The position numbers were made by a program, and so were the translations under genes. The notes below the pieces were generated by a model. It was not told where the DNA came from and did not search any database. It saw only the letters and a list, made by a program, of their open reading frames with translations. Source: Flavobacterium cauense R2A-7 (GTDB lineage: Bacteria > Bacteroidota > Bacteroidia > Flavobacteriales > Flavobacteriaceae). From it: DNA of 64,000 nt. Numbering within the stretch: the stretch's first letter is position 1; every line of letters begins with the position of its first letter. The DNA is taken from assembly GCF_000498475.1 (NCBI RefSeq), contig NZ_AVBI01000012.1, positions 248,001 through 312,000 on the forward strand, read 5' to 3'. Of this stretch, positions 1 to 8,130 are shown in pieces.

Positions 1-2
1 CG

Positions 3-77
3 GGCGGATCTGATGTTCCCATTAATGCTACACCACAACATATTGTCGCCAATGTTTTTGTTTATTTAGGGGAATAA
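3..77 (+). CDS. 3' end of an unidentified gene (partial)
   Basis: An open frame enters from the left edge and ends at TAA (75-77). It encodes 24 residues ending in VFVYLGE. The hydrophobic strand-like ending would fit the C-terminus of a beta-rich protein, but there is too little to assign a family. A terminator follows 20 bases later, which supports a real gene end. The next gene is convergent. Confidence 0.4.
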   Translation, partial: GGSDVPINATPQHIVANVFVYLGE

Positions 78-96
78 CCATTTGATTTGGCGAAAT

Positions 97-128
97 AAAA
101 AACCCAAGATGAATGTCTTGGGTTTTAT
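97..128. terminator. bidirectional terminator
   Basis: The stem ACCCAAGA / TCTTGGGT has a 6-base loop, with an A-run on the left and a T-run on the right. It lies between the convergent partial gene and the GNAT gene and can serve both. Confidence 0.75.
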
Positions 129-129
129 T

Positions 130-621
130 TTATAATGATTTTTCCATAACGAAATCCTCCATCAGATAACCGTTTCCGATTTCAATATCTTCTTCGTGAA
201 CGATTTCAAAACCCAATCGCTTGTAAAACTCCTGAGCGATATTATAACGGTTCACATTTAAAAACAAATGGGAATTTCCGGCTTGTTTAGCAGCAGTTTC
301 CACTTCATTTAGAAGCAGTTTTCCTAATCCTCTGCCTTGTGTTTCGGGTAAAACATAAATTTTATGCAACTTGGTTTTTCCGGTAGCATTGCAATTTATT
401 TCATAGGCAGCAAAACCGTAAAAAGTTCCGTTTTCTTCCGCCAATAAAAAAACATGGTGTTTTTCCATCTGTGCTTCCAATGCCGGAATCGCATAGAAAT
501 TTTCAAGCATATAATCCAACTGGGCTTCCGAAAGGATTTCTCCGTAAGCATCCGGCCAGATTTTATAGGCTAGATCACGAACAATGTGCAGTTGACTTTT
601 ATCTGCTTGAAGAATTTGCAT
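130..621 (-). CDS. GNAT family N-acetyltransferase
   Basis: This 163-residue protein has the acetyl-CoA binding motif A of GNAT enzymes, QGRGLG at residues 95-100, followed by a long helix. The C-terminal AQEFYKRLGFE (about 129-139) is typical of small-molecule or protein N-acetyltransferases. The length is normal for a single GNAT domain and there is no signal peptide, so it should be cytosolic. The substrate cannot be told from sequence. It starts 7 bases after the folD stop on the same strand, so it is probably the last gene of an ffh/folD transcription unit. Confidence 0.88.
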   Translation of the reverse strand: MQILQADKSQLHIVRDLAYKIWPDAYGEILSEAQLDYMLENFYAIPALEAQMEKHHVFLLAEENGTFYGFAAYEINCNATGKTKLHKIYVLPETQGRGLGKLLLNEVETAAKQAGNSHLFLNVNRYNIAQEFYKRLGFEIVHEEDIEIGNGYLMEDFVMEKSL

Positions 622-628
622 GTAGTTA

Positions 629-1510
629 TTATTTTGCTCTTTTCTGCTCTCTTGCTAACAATGTATTTTTCAATAACATCGCAATGGTCATCGGTCCTAC
701 TCCTCCCGGAACCGGCGTGATAAACGAGGCTTTTTTGCTTACGTTTTCAAAATCAACGTCACCGGTGATTACATATCCTTTTGGATTGGTTTCATCGGCT
801 AAACGCGTAATTCCCACATCGATAACCACTACATCATCTTTTACCATCTCAGCTTTCAGATAATTTGGCACTCCTAACGCTGTAATGATAATATCTGCCT
901 GAGAAGTAATTTGTGTGATGTTTTTAGTATGACTGTGAGTTAAAGTAACCGTTGAGTTTCCAGGAAATCCTTTACGCCCCATCAAAATACTCATCGGACG
1001 GCCTACGATATGACTTCTTCCAATCACCACCGTATGTTTTCCGGCAGTATCCACATTGTAACGTTCTAACAATTCCAGAATTCCAAAAGGTGTTGCCGGA
1101 ATGAAAGTACTCATATCCAATGCCATTTTCCCGAAGTTTTCCGGGTGGAATCCATCCACGTCTTTGCTCGGACAAATCGCCATCAGGACTTCCTGTGTAT
1201 CGATTTGTTCCGGAAGCGGAAGCTGTACGATGAACCCGTCGATATCATCGTTGGTATTTAATTCCTTAATCTTTTTTAATAATTCGGTTTCTGAAGTTGT
1301 GCTTGGCATTTTAATCAGCGTCGATTCAAAACCTACTCTTTCACAGGCTTTTACTTTACTGCCCACATAAGTTAAACTCGCACCGTCATTTCCTACGATG
1401 ATAGCCGCCAAATGAGGTACTTTTTCGCCATTGTCTTTCATGCGCTGTACTTCGGCAGCGATTTCATTTTTAATATCTTCCGATACTTTTTTTCCGTCCA
1501 GTAGTTGCAT
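629..1510 (-). CDS. folD: bifunctional methylenetetrahydrofolate dehydrogenase / methenyl-THF cyclohydrolase
   Basis: FolD interconverts 5,10-methylene-THF, 5,10-methenyl-THF and 10-formyl-THF with NADP in cytosolic one-carbon metabolism. At 293 residues it is full length. Family motifs are present: TYVGSKVKAC with the active-site Tyr48 and Lys52, VQLPLP (about 94-99), DVDGFHP (117-123), the nucleotide-binding GRSHIVGRP (164-172) and PVPGGVGPMT (266-275). It lies 60 bases downstream of ffh with a terminator-like hairpin between them, and directly upstream of the GNAT gene. The ffh-folD order is seen in other flavobacteria. Confidence 0.97.
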   Translation of the reverse strand: MQLLDGKKVSEDIKNEIAAEVQRMKDNGEKVPHLAAIIVGNDGASLTYVGSKVKACERVGFESTLIKMPSTTSETELLKKIKELNTNDDIDGFIVQLPLPEQIDTQEVLMAICPSKDVDGFHPENFGKMALDMSTFIPATPFGILELLERYNVDTAGKHTVVIGRSHIVGRPMSILMGRKGFPGNSTVTLTHSHTKNITQITSQADIIITALGVPNYLKAEMVKDDVVVIDVGITRLADETNPKGYVITGDVDFENVSKKASFITPVPGGVGPMTIAMLLKNTLLAREQKRAK

Positions 1511-1540
1511 TCTTGTTTGTGTTGTGGTTTATATTAAAAA

Positions 1541-1567
1541 AAGAAGACGCGATTGCTCACGTCTTTT
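1541..1567 (-). terminator. terminator after ffh
   Basis: Inverted repeat AAGACG (1544-1549) / CGTCTT (1560-1565). Read on the minus strand it is followed by a T-run. It sits just past the ffh stop and may only attenuate, because folD follows in the same direction. Confidence 0.55.
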
Positions 1568-1571
1568 ATAT

Positions 1572-2912
1572 TTATGGTCTCATTCCTTTCATTCCGCCCA
1601 TCATGCGCATCAGGTTCTTTCCACCTGCACCTTGCATCATCTTCATCATTTTGCTCATTTGGTCGAACTGTTTCAGCAGTTGGTTTACTTGCTGAATGTC
1701 TGTTCCGGAACCTTTTGCTATTCTCAGTTTTCGTTTTGCATCTAATAACGCCGGTTTTGTTCTTTCCGCCGGGGTCATCGAATGAATAATAGCTTCGATA
1801 TGTTTGAAAGCATCGTCTTCAATTTCAACGTCTTTCAACGCTTTTCCGGCACCTGGAATCATTCCGACTAAGTCTTTCATGTTACCCATTTTCTTCACTT
1901 GCTGGATTTGCGTTAAGAAGTCGTCGAAACCGAATTCGTTCTTCGCGATTTTCTTTTGTAATTTACGTGCTTCTTCTTCGTCGTATTGCTCCTGCGCTCT
2001 TTCCACTAAGGAAACAACGTCTCCCATTCCGAGAATACGTTCTGCCATACGTGCTGGGTAGAAAACGTCAATCGCTTCCATTTTCTCTCCCGTACCGATG
2101 AACTTAATCGGTTTATTTACTACGGATTTGATAGAAATTGCTGCTCCACCACGGGTATCACCGTCTAATTTGGTTAATACAACTCCGTCAAAATCCAATC
2201 GGTCGTTGAAGGCTTTTGCTGTGTTTACCGCATCCTGACCTGTCATGGAATCCACTACGAATAAGGTTTCCTGAGGCTGAATGGCTTTGTGAACGTTCGC
2301 TATTTCAGTCATCATCTCCTCGTCTACTGCCAAACGACCGGCCGTATCGACAATTACGACATTGAAACCGTTTGCTTTCGCGTGCTTGATAGCGTTTTCA
2401 GCAATGGAAACCGCATTTTTATTATCGGGTTCGGAATACACCTCAACTCCGATTTGTTCTCCAACTACGTGCAACTGGTTAATCGCCGCAGGTCGGTAGA
2501 TATCACAGGCAACCAATAACGGTTTTTTGTTCTTTTTTGTTTTAAGGAAATTCGCCAGCTTCCCGGAGAAAGTGGTTTTACCCGAACCTTGTAAACCGGA
2601 CATTAAAATCACAGACGGATTCCCGGAAAGGTTTACACCAGCCGCATCACCACCCATCAATTCGGTCAACTCGTCTTTTACAAGTTTCACCATTAACTGA
2701 CCCGGCTGTAACGTCGTTAATACGTCCTGACCAATTGCTTTGTCTTTTACGCGGGAGGTAAAATCTTTGGCAATCTTAAAGTTAACGTCGGCATCCAGTA
2801 AGGCGCGGCGCACTTCTTTCAAAGTATCCGCTACGTTTACTTCGGTGATTTTTCCGTGACCTTTTAATATATGGAAGGCTTTGTCGAGTTTATCGCTTAA
2901 ATTATCAAACAT
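1572..2912 (-). CDS. ffh: signal recognition particle protein (SRP54 homologue)
   Basis: Ffh binds signal sequences of nascent membrane and exported proteins and, with 4.5S RNA and FtsY, targets ribosomes to SecYEG. The 446 residues show the N domain (1-95), then the G domain with P-loop GLQGSGKTT (106-114), DTAGR (189-193) and TKLD (247-250). The M domain runs from about 325 to the end and has a Met-rich tail for signal-peptide and RNA binding. The start MFDNLSDKL is the usual one. A well-spaced Bacteroidota promoter lies just upstream, with its -33 box inside a short repeat tract. Confidence 0.97.
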   Translation of the reverse strand: MFDNLSDKLDKAFHILKGHGKITEVNVADTLKEVRRALLDADVNFKIAKDFTSRVKDKAIGQDVLTTLQPGQLMVKLVKDELTELMGGDAAGVNLSGNPSVILMSGLQGSGKTTFSGKLANFLKTKKNKKPLLVACDIYRPAAINQLHVVGEQIGVEVYSEPDNKNAVSIAENAIKHAKANGFNVVIVDTAGRLAVDEEMMTEIANVHKAIQPQETLFVVDSMTGQDAVNTAKAFNDRLDFDGVVLTKLDGDTRGGAAISIKSVVNKPIKFIGTGEKMEAIDVFYPARMAERILGMGDVVSLVERAQEQYDEEEARKLQKKIAKNEFGFDDFLTQIQQVKKMGNMKDLVGMIPGAGKALKDVEIEDDAFKHIEAIIHSMTPAERTKPALLDAKRKLRIAKGSGTDIQQVNQLLKQFDQMSKMMKMMQGAGGKNLMRMMGGMKGMRP

Positions 2913-2935
2913 GATAGTTTTTGTTTAATGAGGTG

Positions 2936-2966
2936 CAAAGATAATATAAAGTCGCAAAGTCGCAAA
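2936..2966 (-). promoter_or_regulatory. ffh promoter (TTTG-N19-TATCTTTG)
   Basis: On the minus strand a TATCTTTG -7 box (2936-2943) lies 19 bases downstream of a TTTG -33 box (2963-2966). This matches the sigma-A consensus known for Flavobacterium and Bacteroides. The start codon is 24 bases downstream of the -7 box. The -33 box belongs to one of the repeated GTCGCAAA units. Confidence 0.65.
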
Positions 2967-2986
2967 GTCACAGTGGTGCAAAGTTT
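2948..2986. repeat. short-period imperfect repeat (GTCGCAAA units)
   Basis: Consecutive units read GTCGCAAA, GTCGCAAA, GTCACAGTGGTGCAAA. The tract is confined to the gap upstream of ffh. It is one of five tracts of this style in the window, each with its own unit sequence. Confidence 0.7.
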
Positions 2987-3000
2987 TAACTTTTAGACAA

Positions 3001-3024
3001 TAAAAAACCAGTCCGCAGACTGGT
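3001..3024 (-). terminator. terminator of the 3.0 kb lipoprotein gene
   Basis: Perfect 7-bp stem ACCAGTC / GACTGGT with a CGCA loop. The T-run follows on the minus strand, immediately after the lipoprotein stop. Confidence 0.8.
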
Positions 3025-3031
3025 CATGAAT

Positions 3032-3502
3032 TTAATTCTTTTCGAAAGTCAGAAAATCGGTTCCACCACCACCACCGCTTACATCAGTAAGTCTTATTTT
3101 GGTAGCCGTGTGTTCCAACACTTCCCAATCATCGGTTAAATCCTGAAAATTTGGAGGTGCCGTAAAACCAACATTAAAATGGACGTCACTCGGATTATCG
3201 TCATTACTGTTACTGTCCGTTACCGACCATGTTCCCGTATAGGTATTACCACCATTGATTGCGGTTAACACATTGCTGGCACCAAAAGTAAAATTGTATC
3301 CGGTGAAGTTTGCGGTTTCATCGGTATCGGTGTCATAGAAATAAGTTATGCGCCAAGTCCCGTCCGAAACAGCAGTTCTGATTGCAGTAATAGTCTGACT
3401 GTTGTTAGACGAAGAAGAGTTGCTGGTATCATCATTATCGGAACAACCCAAACTAACCATTAGCAGAAAAACCGCTGCTGAAAAACTCACTATTTTTTTC
3501 AT
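3032..3502 (-). CDS. small exported lipoprotein, lipocalin-like
   Basis: The 156-residue protein begins with a lipoprotein signal peptide (MKKIVSFSAAVFLLMVSLGC) whose lipobox Cys is followed by SDNDD, an acidic stretch typical of flavobacterial surface lipoproteins. A Ser/Asn linker follows. The rest, from GTWRITYFYDTD onward, looks all-beta, with a GTW motif near the start and another internally (YTGTWSV), as in lipocalin-like proteins of this phylum. A five-Gly run near the C-terminus comes from an ACC repeat. No enzyme motif was seen. It is monocistronic, with its own terminator. Confidence 0.7.
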   Translation of the reverse strand: MKKIVSFSAAVFLLMVSLGCSDNDDTSNSSSSNNSQTITAIRTAVSDGTWRITYFYDTDTDETANFTGYNFTFGASNVLTAINGGNTYTGTWSVTDSNSNDDNPSDVHFNVGFTAPPNFQDLTDDWEVLEHTATKIRLTDVSGGGGGTDFLTFEKN

Positions 3503-3566
3503 ATTAAAATTTTAAACATTAAAAACCCAGAATAAAATTAACGCTTTTTTCTGAATAAAGTTGCAT

Positions 3567-3590
3567 AAAAAAACCGCCTTACGACGGTTA
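3567..3590 (-). terminator. terminator of the RND operon
   Basis: Imperfect inverted repeat AACCGCC / GACGGTT. On the minus strand it is followed by a long T-run (complement of 3564-3573). It lies 10 bases past the DUF2892 stop. Confidence 0.6.
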
Positions 3591-3599
3591 TTTTCTGAT

Positions 3600-3788
3600 T
3601 TAATCCTGAATCTTGAATACTTTCCGGAGAATGTCCTCCATCAGACACCATTTTGTGAATGATGATTGAAGCAAATTGATTCCCACAAATCCCGTGAACC
3701 ACAACCAATTCTGATTGACGTAAACAGCCAACAACACACTAATAAGTATAAATGTTCCTGCTATAGCTCTGATTATTCTGTTTATCAT
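3600..3788 (-). CDS. small inner-membrane protein, DUF2892 (YgaP membrane-domain) family
   Basis: The 62-residue protein has two hydrophobic segments (about 8-25 and 29-44) separated by NQNWLW and a conserved-looking GINLLQSSFTKWC (35-47), where the final Cys resembles the Cys of DUF2892 proteins. It starts 18 bases after the RND permease stop on the same strand, so it is probably co-transcribed with the pump. DUF2892 proteins are often found in pairs with transporters or rhodanese domains, but their function is unclear. Confidence 0.75.
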   Translation of the reverse strand: MINRIIRAIAGTFILISVLLAVYVNQNWLWFTGFVGINLLQSSFTKWCLMEDILRKVFKIQD

Positions 3789-3806
3789 AATTTCTATTTT
3801 TTTAAA

Positions 3807-6800
3807 TTATTCGTATTTGTGTTTTTCGGTTATGTAATAGATTAACGGCACTACAACCAAGGTTAACAATGTGGACACAATCGCTCCGGCCACCAGTGAA
3901 ATTGCCAATCCTTGGAAAATCGGGTCAAACAAAATGATGGAAGCGCCGATTACTACTGCACCCGTTGTCAATAAAATCGGCGTAGTTCTTACCGCTCCTG
4001 CTTCAATAATGGCTTGTTTTAAAGCGACACCTTCCTTGAGTCGGATTTCGATAAAGTCGATGAGTAAGACCGAATTTCGCACCATAACTCCCGCCAAAGC
4101 AATCATCCCAATAAACGAAGTTGCTGTAAAGAAAGCGCCAAGCAACCAGTGCCCTAAAACGATTCCGATTAACGATAATGGAATGGCCATCATCATGACA
4201 ATCGGCGTTTTGAAGTTTTGGAACCAGCCCACAATCAGCATGTAAATCACAATGATTACGATTAAAAATGCTGCGCCTAAATCACGGAATACTTCCAGCG
4301 TAATTTGCCATTCGCCATCCCATTTCACGGTAAAATCGCTTTCATCGGAAGGCTGATCCATGTACAGTTCGTTCACTTTATACCCTTTTGGCAATTTCAT
4401 TTGCTGCAATTTCTCATTCATCCCCAAGATTGCATACACCGGACTTTCCAGTTCACCGGCCATATCGGCAGTTACATACACCACACGTTTTTGATCTTTG
4501 CGGTAAATTGTTTTTTTCAGGGTTTCATTTTTCACTTTTACCAAATCACTCACCGGAATCATCGTTCCTTGTGCCGATTTGATTTTAATGTTCTGAATGT
4601 CCTGCAGACTCGTTTTCTCTTTATCGTCCAAGCCTAATACAATTCCGATATTATCGTTTGAATTTTCATCGTACAATCGGGACACAGGATATTCTTTCAT
4701 AATCGTGGTCAATGTGGCTACAACCTGCTGAGGCGCTACGCCGTACAACATGGCTTTTTCTTTGTCGACTTCCAATTTGTATTCGGTTTGGTTGTCTTCG
4801 GTCATCCAATCCACATCCACGATATCCGAAGTGGTTTCCAGAATATTTTTCACCTGATTCGCTACTTCAATCTGCTCTTCGTAATTCGGCCCGTAAATTT
4901 CGGCCACCAAAGTGGATAATACCGGTGGTCCCGGTGGCACTTCGATTACTTTTACATTCGCACCGCATTTTTTGGCAATCTTCTGAATTTCCGGACGTAC
5001 GGCTTTCGCGATGTCATGACTTTGTTCGCTTCGATCTTCTTTATGCAACAGATTCACCTGAATATCAGCCATATTGCTTCCACCACGTAGGTCGTAATGA
5101 CGCACCAAACCGTTAAAGGTAATCGGTGCCGAGGTGCCCACATAATTCTGATAACTCACCACTTCAGGGCGCTGGGAAAGGTATTGGGCGATTTCCTTCG
5201 TAACTGCCGCAGTTCGTTCCAGCGTTGTTCCTTCCGGCATGTCAATTACTACCTGAAATTCGTTTTTATTATCAAAAGGCAACATTTTTACGGCTACCGA
5301 TTTGGTAAAGAACATCAGTACCGAACCCAATAACAGGACAATCGTAATTCCGAACATGATTAAACGTTTCTTGGAATTTTCCAGGAACGGACGCTCGATT
5401 TTATTGTAGATTTTGTAAATCCAACTCGTTTCGAGTCCTTGTTCTTCCTTATGTTTTTGTTCGTCTTTTTCCTGAAGCAAATGATACCCCAGATATGGCG
5501 TCACTGTTAAGGCTACGAACAACGACAAGATCATCGCAATGGAAGCACCAATCGGCATCGGACTCATATACGGCCCCATCATTCCCGACACGAAAGCCAT
5601 TGGCAAAATTGCTGCAATAACTGTGAATGTCGCCAAAATAGTAGGGTTTCCAACTTCATTTATCGCGTAAATCGCCGCCTGTTTGAACGGAAGTCGCTTC
5701 ATTTTAAAGTGACGGTGCATGTTTTCAGCGATGATAATACTGTCATCCACTACAATTCCCACCACGAACACCAGAGCAAAAAGGGTGATTCGGTTTAAGG
5801 TATACCCTAATAAATAGTAACTGAAAAGTGTCAGTGCAAAGGTTAACGGTACGGAGAAAAACACGACCAATCCGCCGCGCCATCCCATGGCAAACATTAC
5901 CAGAAGCGTTACGGCAATAATCGCCACACCCAAGTGCAACAGCAACTCGCCTACTTTATGCGATGCGGTTTCTCCGTAGTTTCTCGTAACTTCCACATGA
6001 ACGTCATTCGGAATCAGGTTCTTTTTCAACGCTTCCACTTTCGTGATGATTTTTTCCGAGATTTTCATCGCATCGGCACCTTTTACTTTGGCTACCGAAA
6101 TGGTTACGGCAGGGTATTCCGAAGTGTTTTTGGCTTTCGCAACATTCTGGCTTCCGTATCCGAAAGACACATAACTTCTCGGCGAAGAAGGTCCGTCCTG
6201 AACCGTTGCCACTTGCTTTAAATACACCGGCATGTTTTTGTTGACACCGACAACCAAACTTTCAACATCTTCATCCGAGGTTAAAAAGTTCCCCGTCGTC
6301 AGCAGATATTCCTGATCTTTCGCGACAAAACTGCCCGATTGCGTTTGTTGGTTGTTCGCCTGAATCATTTGTACCACGGAAAGCGCATCGATTCCGTTTT
6401 CGGCTAACTTGTCTTTGTCCAGAACCACTTTCAGTTCGCGGTTTCTTCCTCCGATTTTATTGGTAATGGCTACGTCTTTTACTTTTTCGATTTCGTTGGT
6501 TACCTCGCCGGCAAGCTGACGTAACTCATAATCATCGTATTTTTCACTCCACAGCGTCAGTCCCAACATCGGAACATCGTCTATGGAACGTGTTTTTACC
6601 ATTGGCTGCATCACGCCTTGTGGCAGATTCATGGCATTTTTATTCAATTCGTCGTACAATTTCACATACGAACGTTCGATGTCTTCGCCTACATAAAACT
6701 GAACAATCAACATCGCCTGACCGTTCATTGCCATACTGTGAACGTGTTCCACCCCTTTAATATTGGAAATCACTTTCTCCAGCGGTTTTACCACGCGGCT

Positions 6801-6995
6801 TTCCACTTCGGCTGGGCTTGCTCCCGGATAACCTACCATTACGTCTGCCATCGGAACATTAATTTGCGGTTCTTCTTCCCTCGGAATCAAGAACGAGCTG
6901 TAGACACCTATCATCATCAACGCTACCATCAACAAAATGGTTAGCTTCGAGTTGATGAAGAAATTGGCTATTTTTCCTGAAATACCTTCTTGCAT
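3807..6995 (-). CDS. RND efflux transporter permease (AcrB superfamily)
   Basis: This 1062-residue inner-membrane proton antiporter would drive drug or metal efflux as the pump of a tripartite complex. An N-terminal TM helix is followed by a periplasmic porter loop, TM2-6, a second large loop and TM8-12. The TM4 acidic pair is present in VVGIVVDDS (Asp417, Asp418). In TM10 the position usually occupied by Lys (K940 in AcrB) appears to be Arg, in GVMVRNSVLL. It follows the adaptor gene by 39 bases and belongs to a tolC-adaptor-pump-DUF2892 operon. The substrate is not predictable here. Confidence 0.95.
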   Translation of the reverse strand: MQEGISGKIANFFINSKLTILLMVALMMIGVYSSFLIPREEEPQINVPMADVMVGYPGASPAEVESRVVKPLEKVISNIKGVEHVHSMAMNGQAMLIVQFYVGEDIERSYVKLYDELNKNAMNLPQGVMQPMVKTRSIDDVPMLGLTLWSEKYDDYELRQLAGEVTNEIEKVKDVAITNKIGGRNRELKVVLDKDKLAENGIDALSVVQMIQANNQQTQSGSFVAKDQEYLLTTGNFLTSDEDVESLVVGVNKNMPVYLKQVATVQDGPSSPRSYVSFGYGSQNVAKAKNTSEYPAVTISVAKVKGADAMKISEKIITKVEALKKNLIPNDVHVEVTRNYGETASHKVGELLLHLGVAIIAVTLLVMFAMGWRGGLVVFFSVPLTFALTLFSYYLLGYTLNRITLFALVFVVGIVVDDSIIIAENMHRHFKMKRLPFKQAAIYAINEVGNPTILATFTVIAAILPMAFVSGMMGPYMSPMPIGASIAMILSLFVALTVTPYLGYHLLQEKDEQKHKEEQGLETSWIYKIYNKIERPFLENSKKRLIMFGITIVLLLGSVLMFFTKSVAVKMLPFDNKNEFQVVIDMPEGTTLERTAAVTKEIAQYLSQRPEVVSYQNYVGTSAPITFNGLVRHYDLRGGSNMADIQVNLLHKEDRSEQSHDIAKAVRPEIQKIAKKCGANVKVIEVPPGPPVLSTLVAEIYGPNYEEQIEVANQVKNILETTSDIVDVDWMTEDNQTEYKLEVDKEKAMLYGVAPQQVVATLTTIMKEYPVSRLYDENSNDNIGIVLGLDDKEKTSLQDIQNIKIKSAQGTMIPVSDLVKVKNETLKKTIYRKDQKRVVYVTADMAGELESPVYAILGMNEKLQQMKLPKGYKVNELYMDQPSDESDFTVKWDGEWQITLEVFRDLGAAFLIVIIVIYMLIVGWFQNFKTPIVMMMAIPLSLIGIVLGHWLLGAFFTATSFIGMIALAGVMVRNSVLLIDFIEIRLKEGVALKQAIIEAGAVRTTPILLTTGAVVIGASIILFDPIFQGLAISLVAGAIVSTLLTLVVVPLIYYITEKHKYE

Positions 6996-7007
6996 AATTT
7001 CTTTCGT

Positions 7008-7037
7008 TTAAAGTTTACAGTTAACGGTTTACAGTTA
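7008..7037. repeat. short-period imperfect repeat (GTTTACAGTTA units)
   Basis: Two near-copies of an 11-base unit (AGTTTACAGTTA and GGTTTACAGTTA) fill the gap between the pump and adaptor genes. The tract ends inside the adaptor stop codon. It has the same style as the tracts at 2948, 17612, 58382 and 63335. Confidence 0.65.
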
Positions 7038-8120
7038 CTGAATACTGATTTTCGCTCCGTTAGTCAATTTCCCTTCGGCTTCGATAACATAACTTTCCGA
7101 AGCATTTAACCCGGAAAGTACTTCTACCTGATTCCCGAACGATTTTCCGGTTTTAATCCAACGTAATAACGCCGTGTTGTTGGATCCGACCACATAAACT
7201 CCGGTCAACTGACCTTGTTTTACCAAAGCGCTTTCGGGTACTAAAACCACATCGCTTTCGGATGCTTTAATCGCTTTTTCAACAGGAAAATGTACGTTGA
7301 CAAACATTCCGGACAAGGTAGCGGCATCCGCTTTTTCCAGATTCACTTTCACTAAATATTGTCCGCCGGTATTTTTTGCCGACAAGCTGATTTCCGATAC
7401 TTTACCGGTCAGTTCTTTATTGGAGGATTTTACCAGTACTTTCACCGGCATTCCTTTTTTGATGGAGGTTATGTCCGATTCGGAAACCATCGCCGTTACC
7501 TGAAGACGTCCAGAACCTTCAATACTCACCAACGGCATTCCGGGATTCGCCATATCGCCTTCTTTTACAAACGTATTGGTTACCACGCCTGAAAACGGAG
7601 CCGTAATATTGGCATAAGAAAACTGTGCCTGTACTTCATTTCGCATTTGACGCGCTGCCTGCAATCCGGCTTTGGCCATTTCATAACGGGCGGTCATATC
7701 ATCCAATTCTTTTTGCGAAGCACTTTGCTGATTAAATAAGTTCACAAAACGATCGTAATCTTTCTTCGCGTTTTTATAAGCGGCTTCCGCCTGAATAATG
7801 GAAGCGTCTACTTGTGCTTTTTTTGCCTGTAAATCGGTGCTGTTAACGCTTACTAAAAGTTGTCCGGCTGTTACATTTTGTCCGACTTTCACATTCAACT
7901 TGGTTACATAACCCATCATTCGGGTACTTAGGTTGGCACTGTTTTCGGCTTCAATTTTTCCGCTTGCGGTAACAAACGGGCTGCCCGAATCACCGGAAGG
8001 CGTACTCACTTTTACGGAAACTGTCGGTTGATTTACAGCTTCCTGTTTTTTATCTCCGGAACAATTCGCTACTAAAACAGCGGTTCCGATTATCATTAAA
8101 GATTTACTGATTCTATTCAT
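7035..8120 (-). CDS. RND efflux periplasmic adaptor (membrane fusion protein)
   Basis: The 361-residue adaptor links the RND pump to the outer-membrane channel. A lipoprotein signal (LVANCSGDKK, Cys about residue 20) anchors it in the inner membrane. The order is typical: a lipoyl half-domain (MGYVTKLNVKVGQNVTAGQ), an alpha-helical hairpin of about 60 residues (QLLVSVNSTDLQAKKAQVDA onward), the second lipoyl half (ITAPFSGVVTN), a beta-barrel and the membrane-proximal domain. It is translated between the tolC gene (10 bases away) and the pump. Confidence 0.94.
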   Translation of the reverse strand: MNRISKSLMIIGTAVLVANCSGDKKQEAVNQPTVSVKVSTPSGDSGSPFVTASGKIEAENSANLSTRMMGYVTKLNVKVGQNVTAGQLLVSVNSTDLQAKKAQVDASIIQAEAAYKNAKKDYDRFVNLFNQQSASQKELDDMTARYEMAKAGLQAARQMRNEVQAQFSYANITAPFSGVVTNTFVKEGDMANPGMPLVSIEGSGRLQVTAMVSESDITSIKKGMPVKVLVKSSNKELTGKVSEISLSAKNTGGQYLVKVNLEKADAATLSGMFVNVHFPVEKAIKASESDVVLVPESALVKQGQLTGVYVVGSNNTALLRWIKTGKSFGNQVEVLSGLNASESYVIEAEGKLTNGAKISIQ

Positions 8121-8130
8121 GGTTGGTTAT

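Noticed and set aside
2948..2986. CRISPR-like array
   Set aside because: The repeat units are 8 bases, imperfect and without spacers; no cas genes are in the window. The same holds for the other four tracts.
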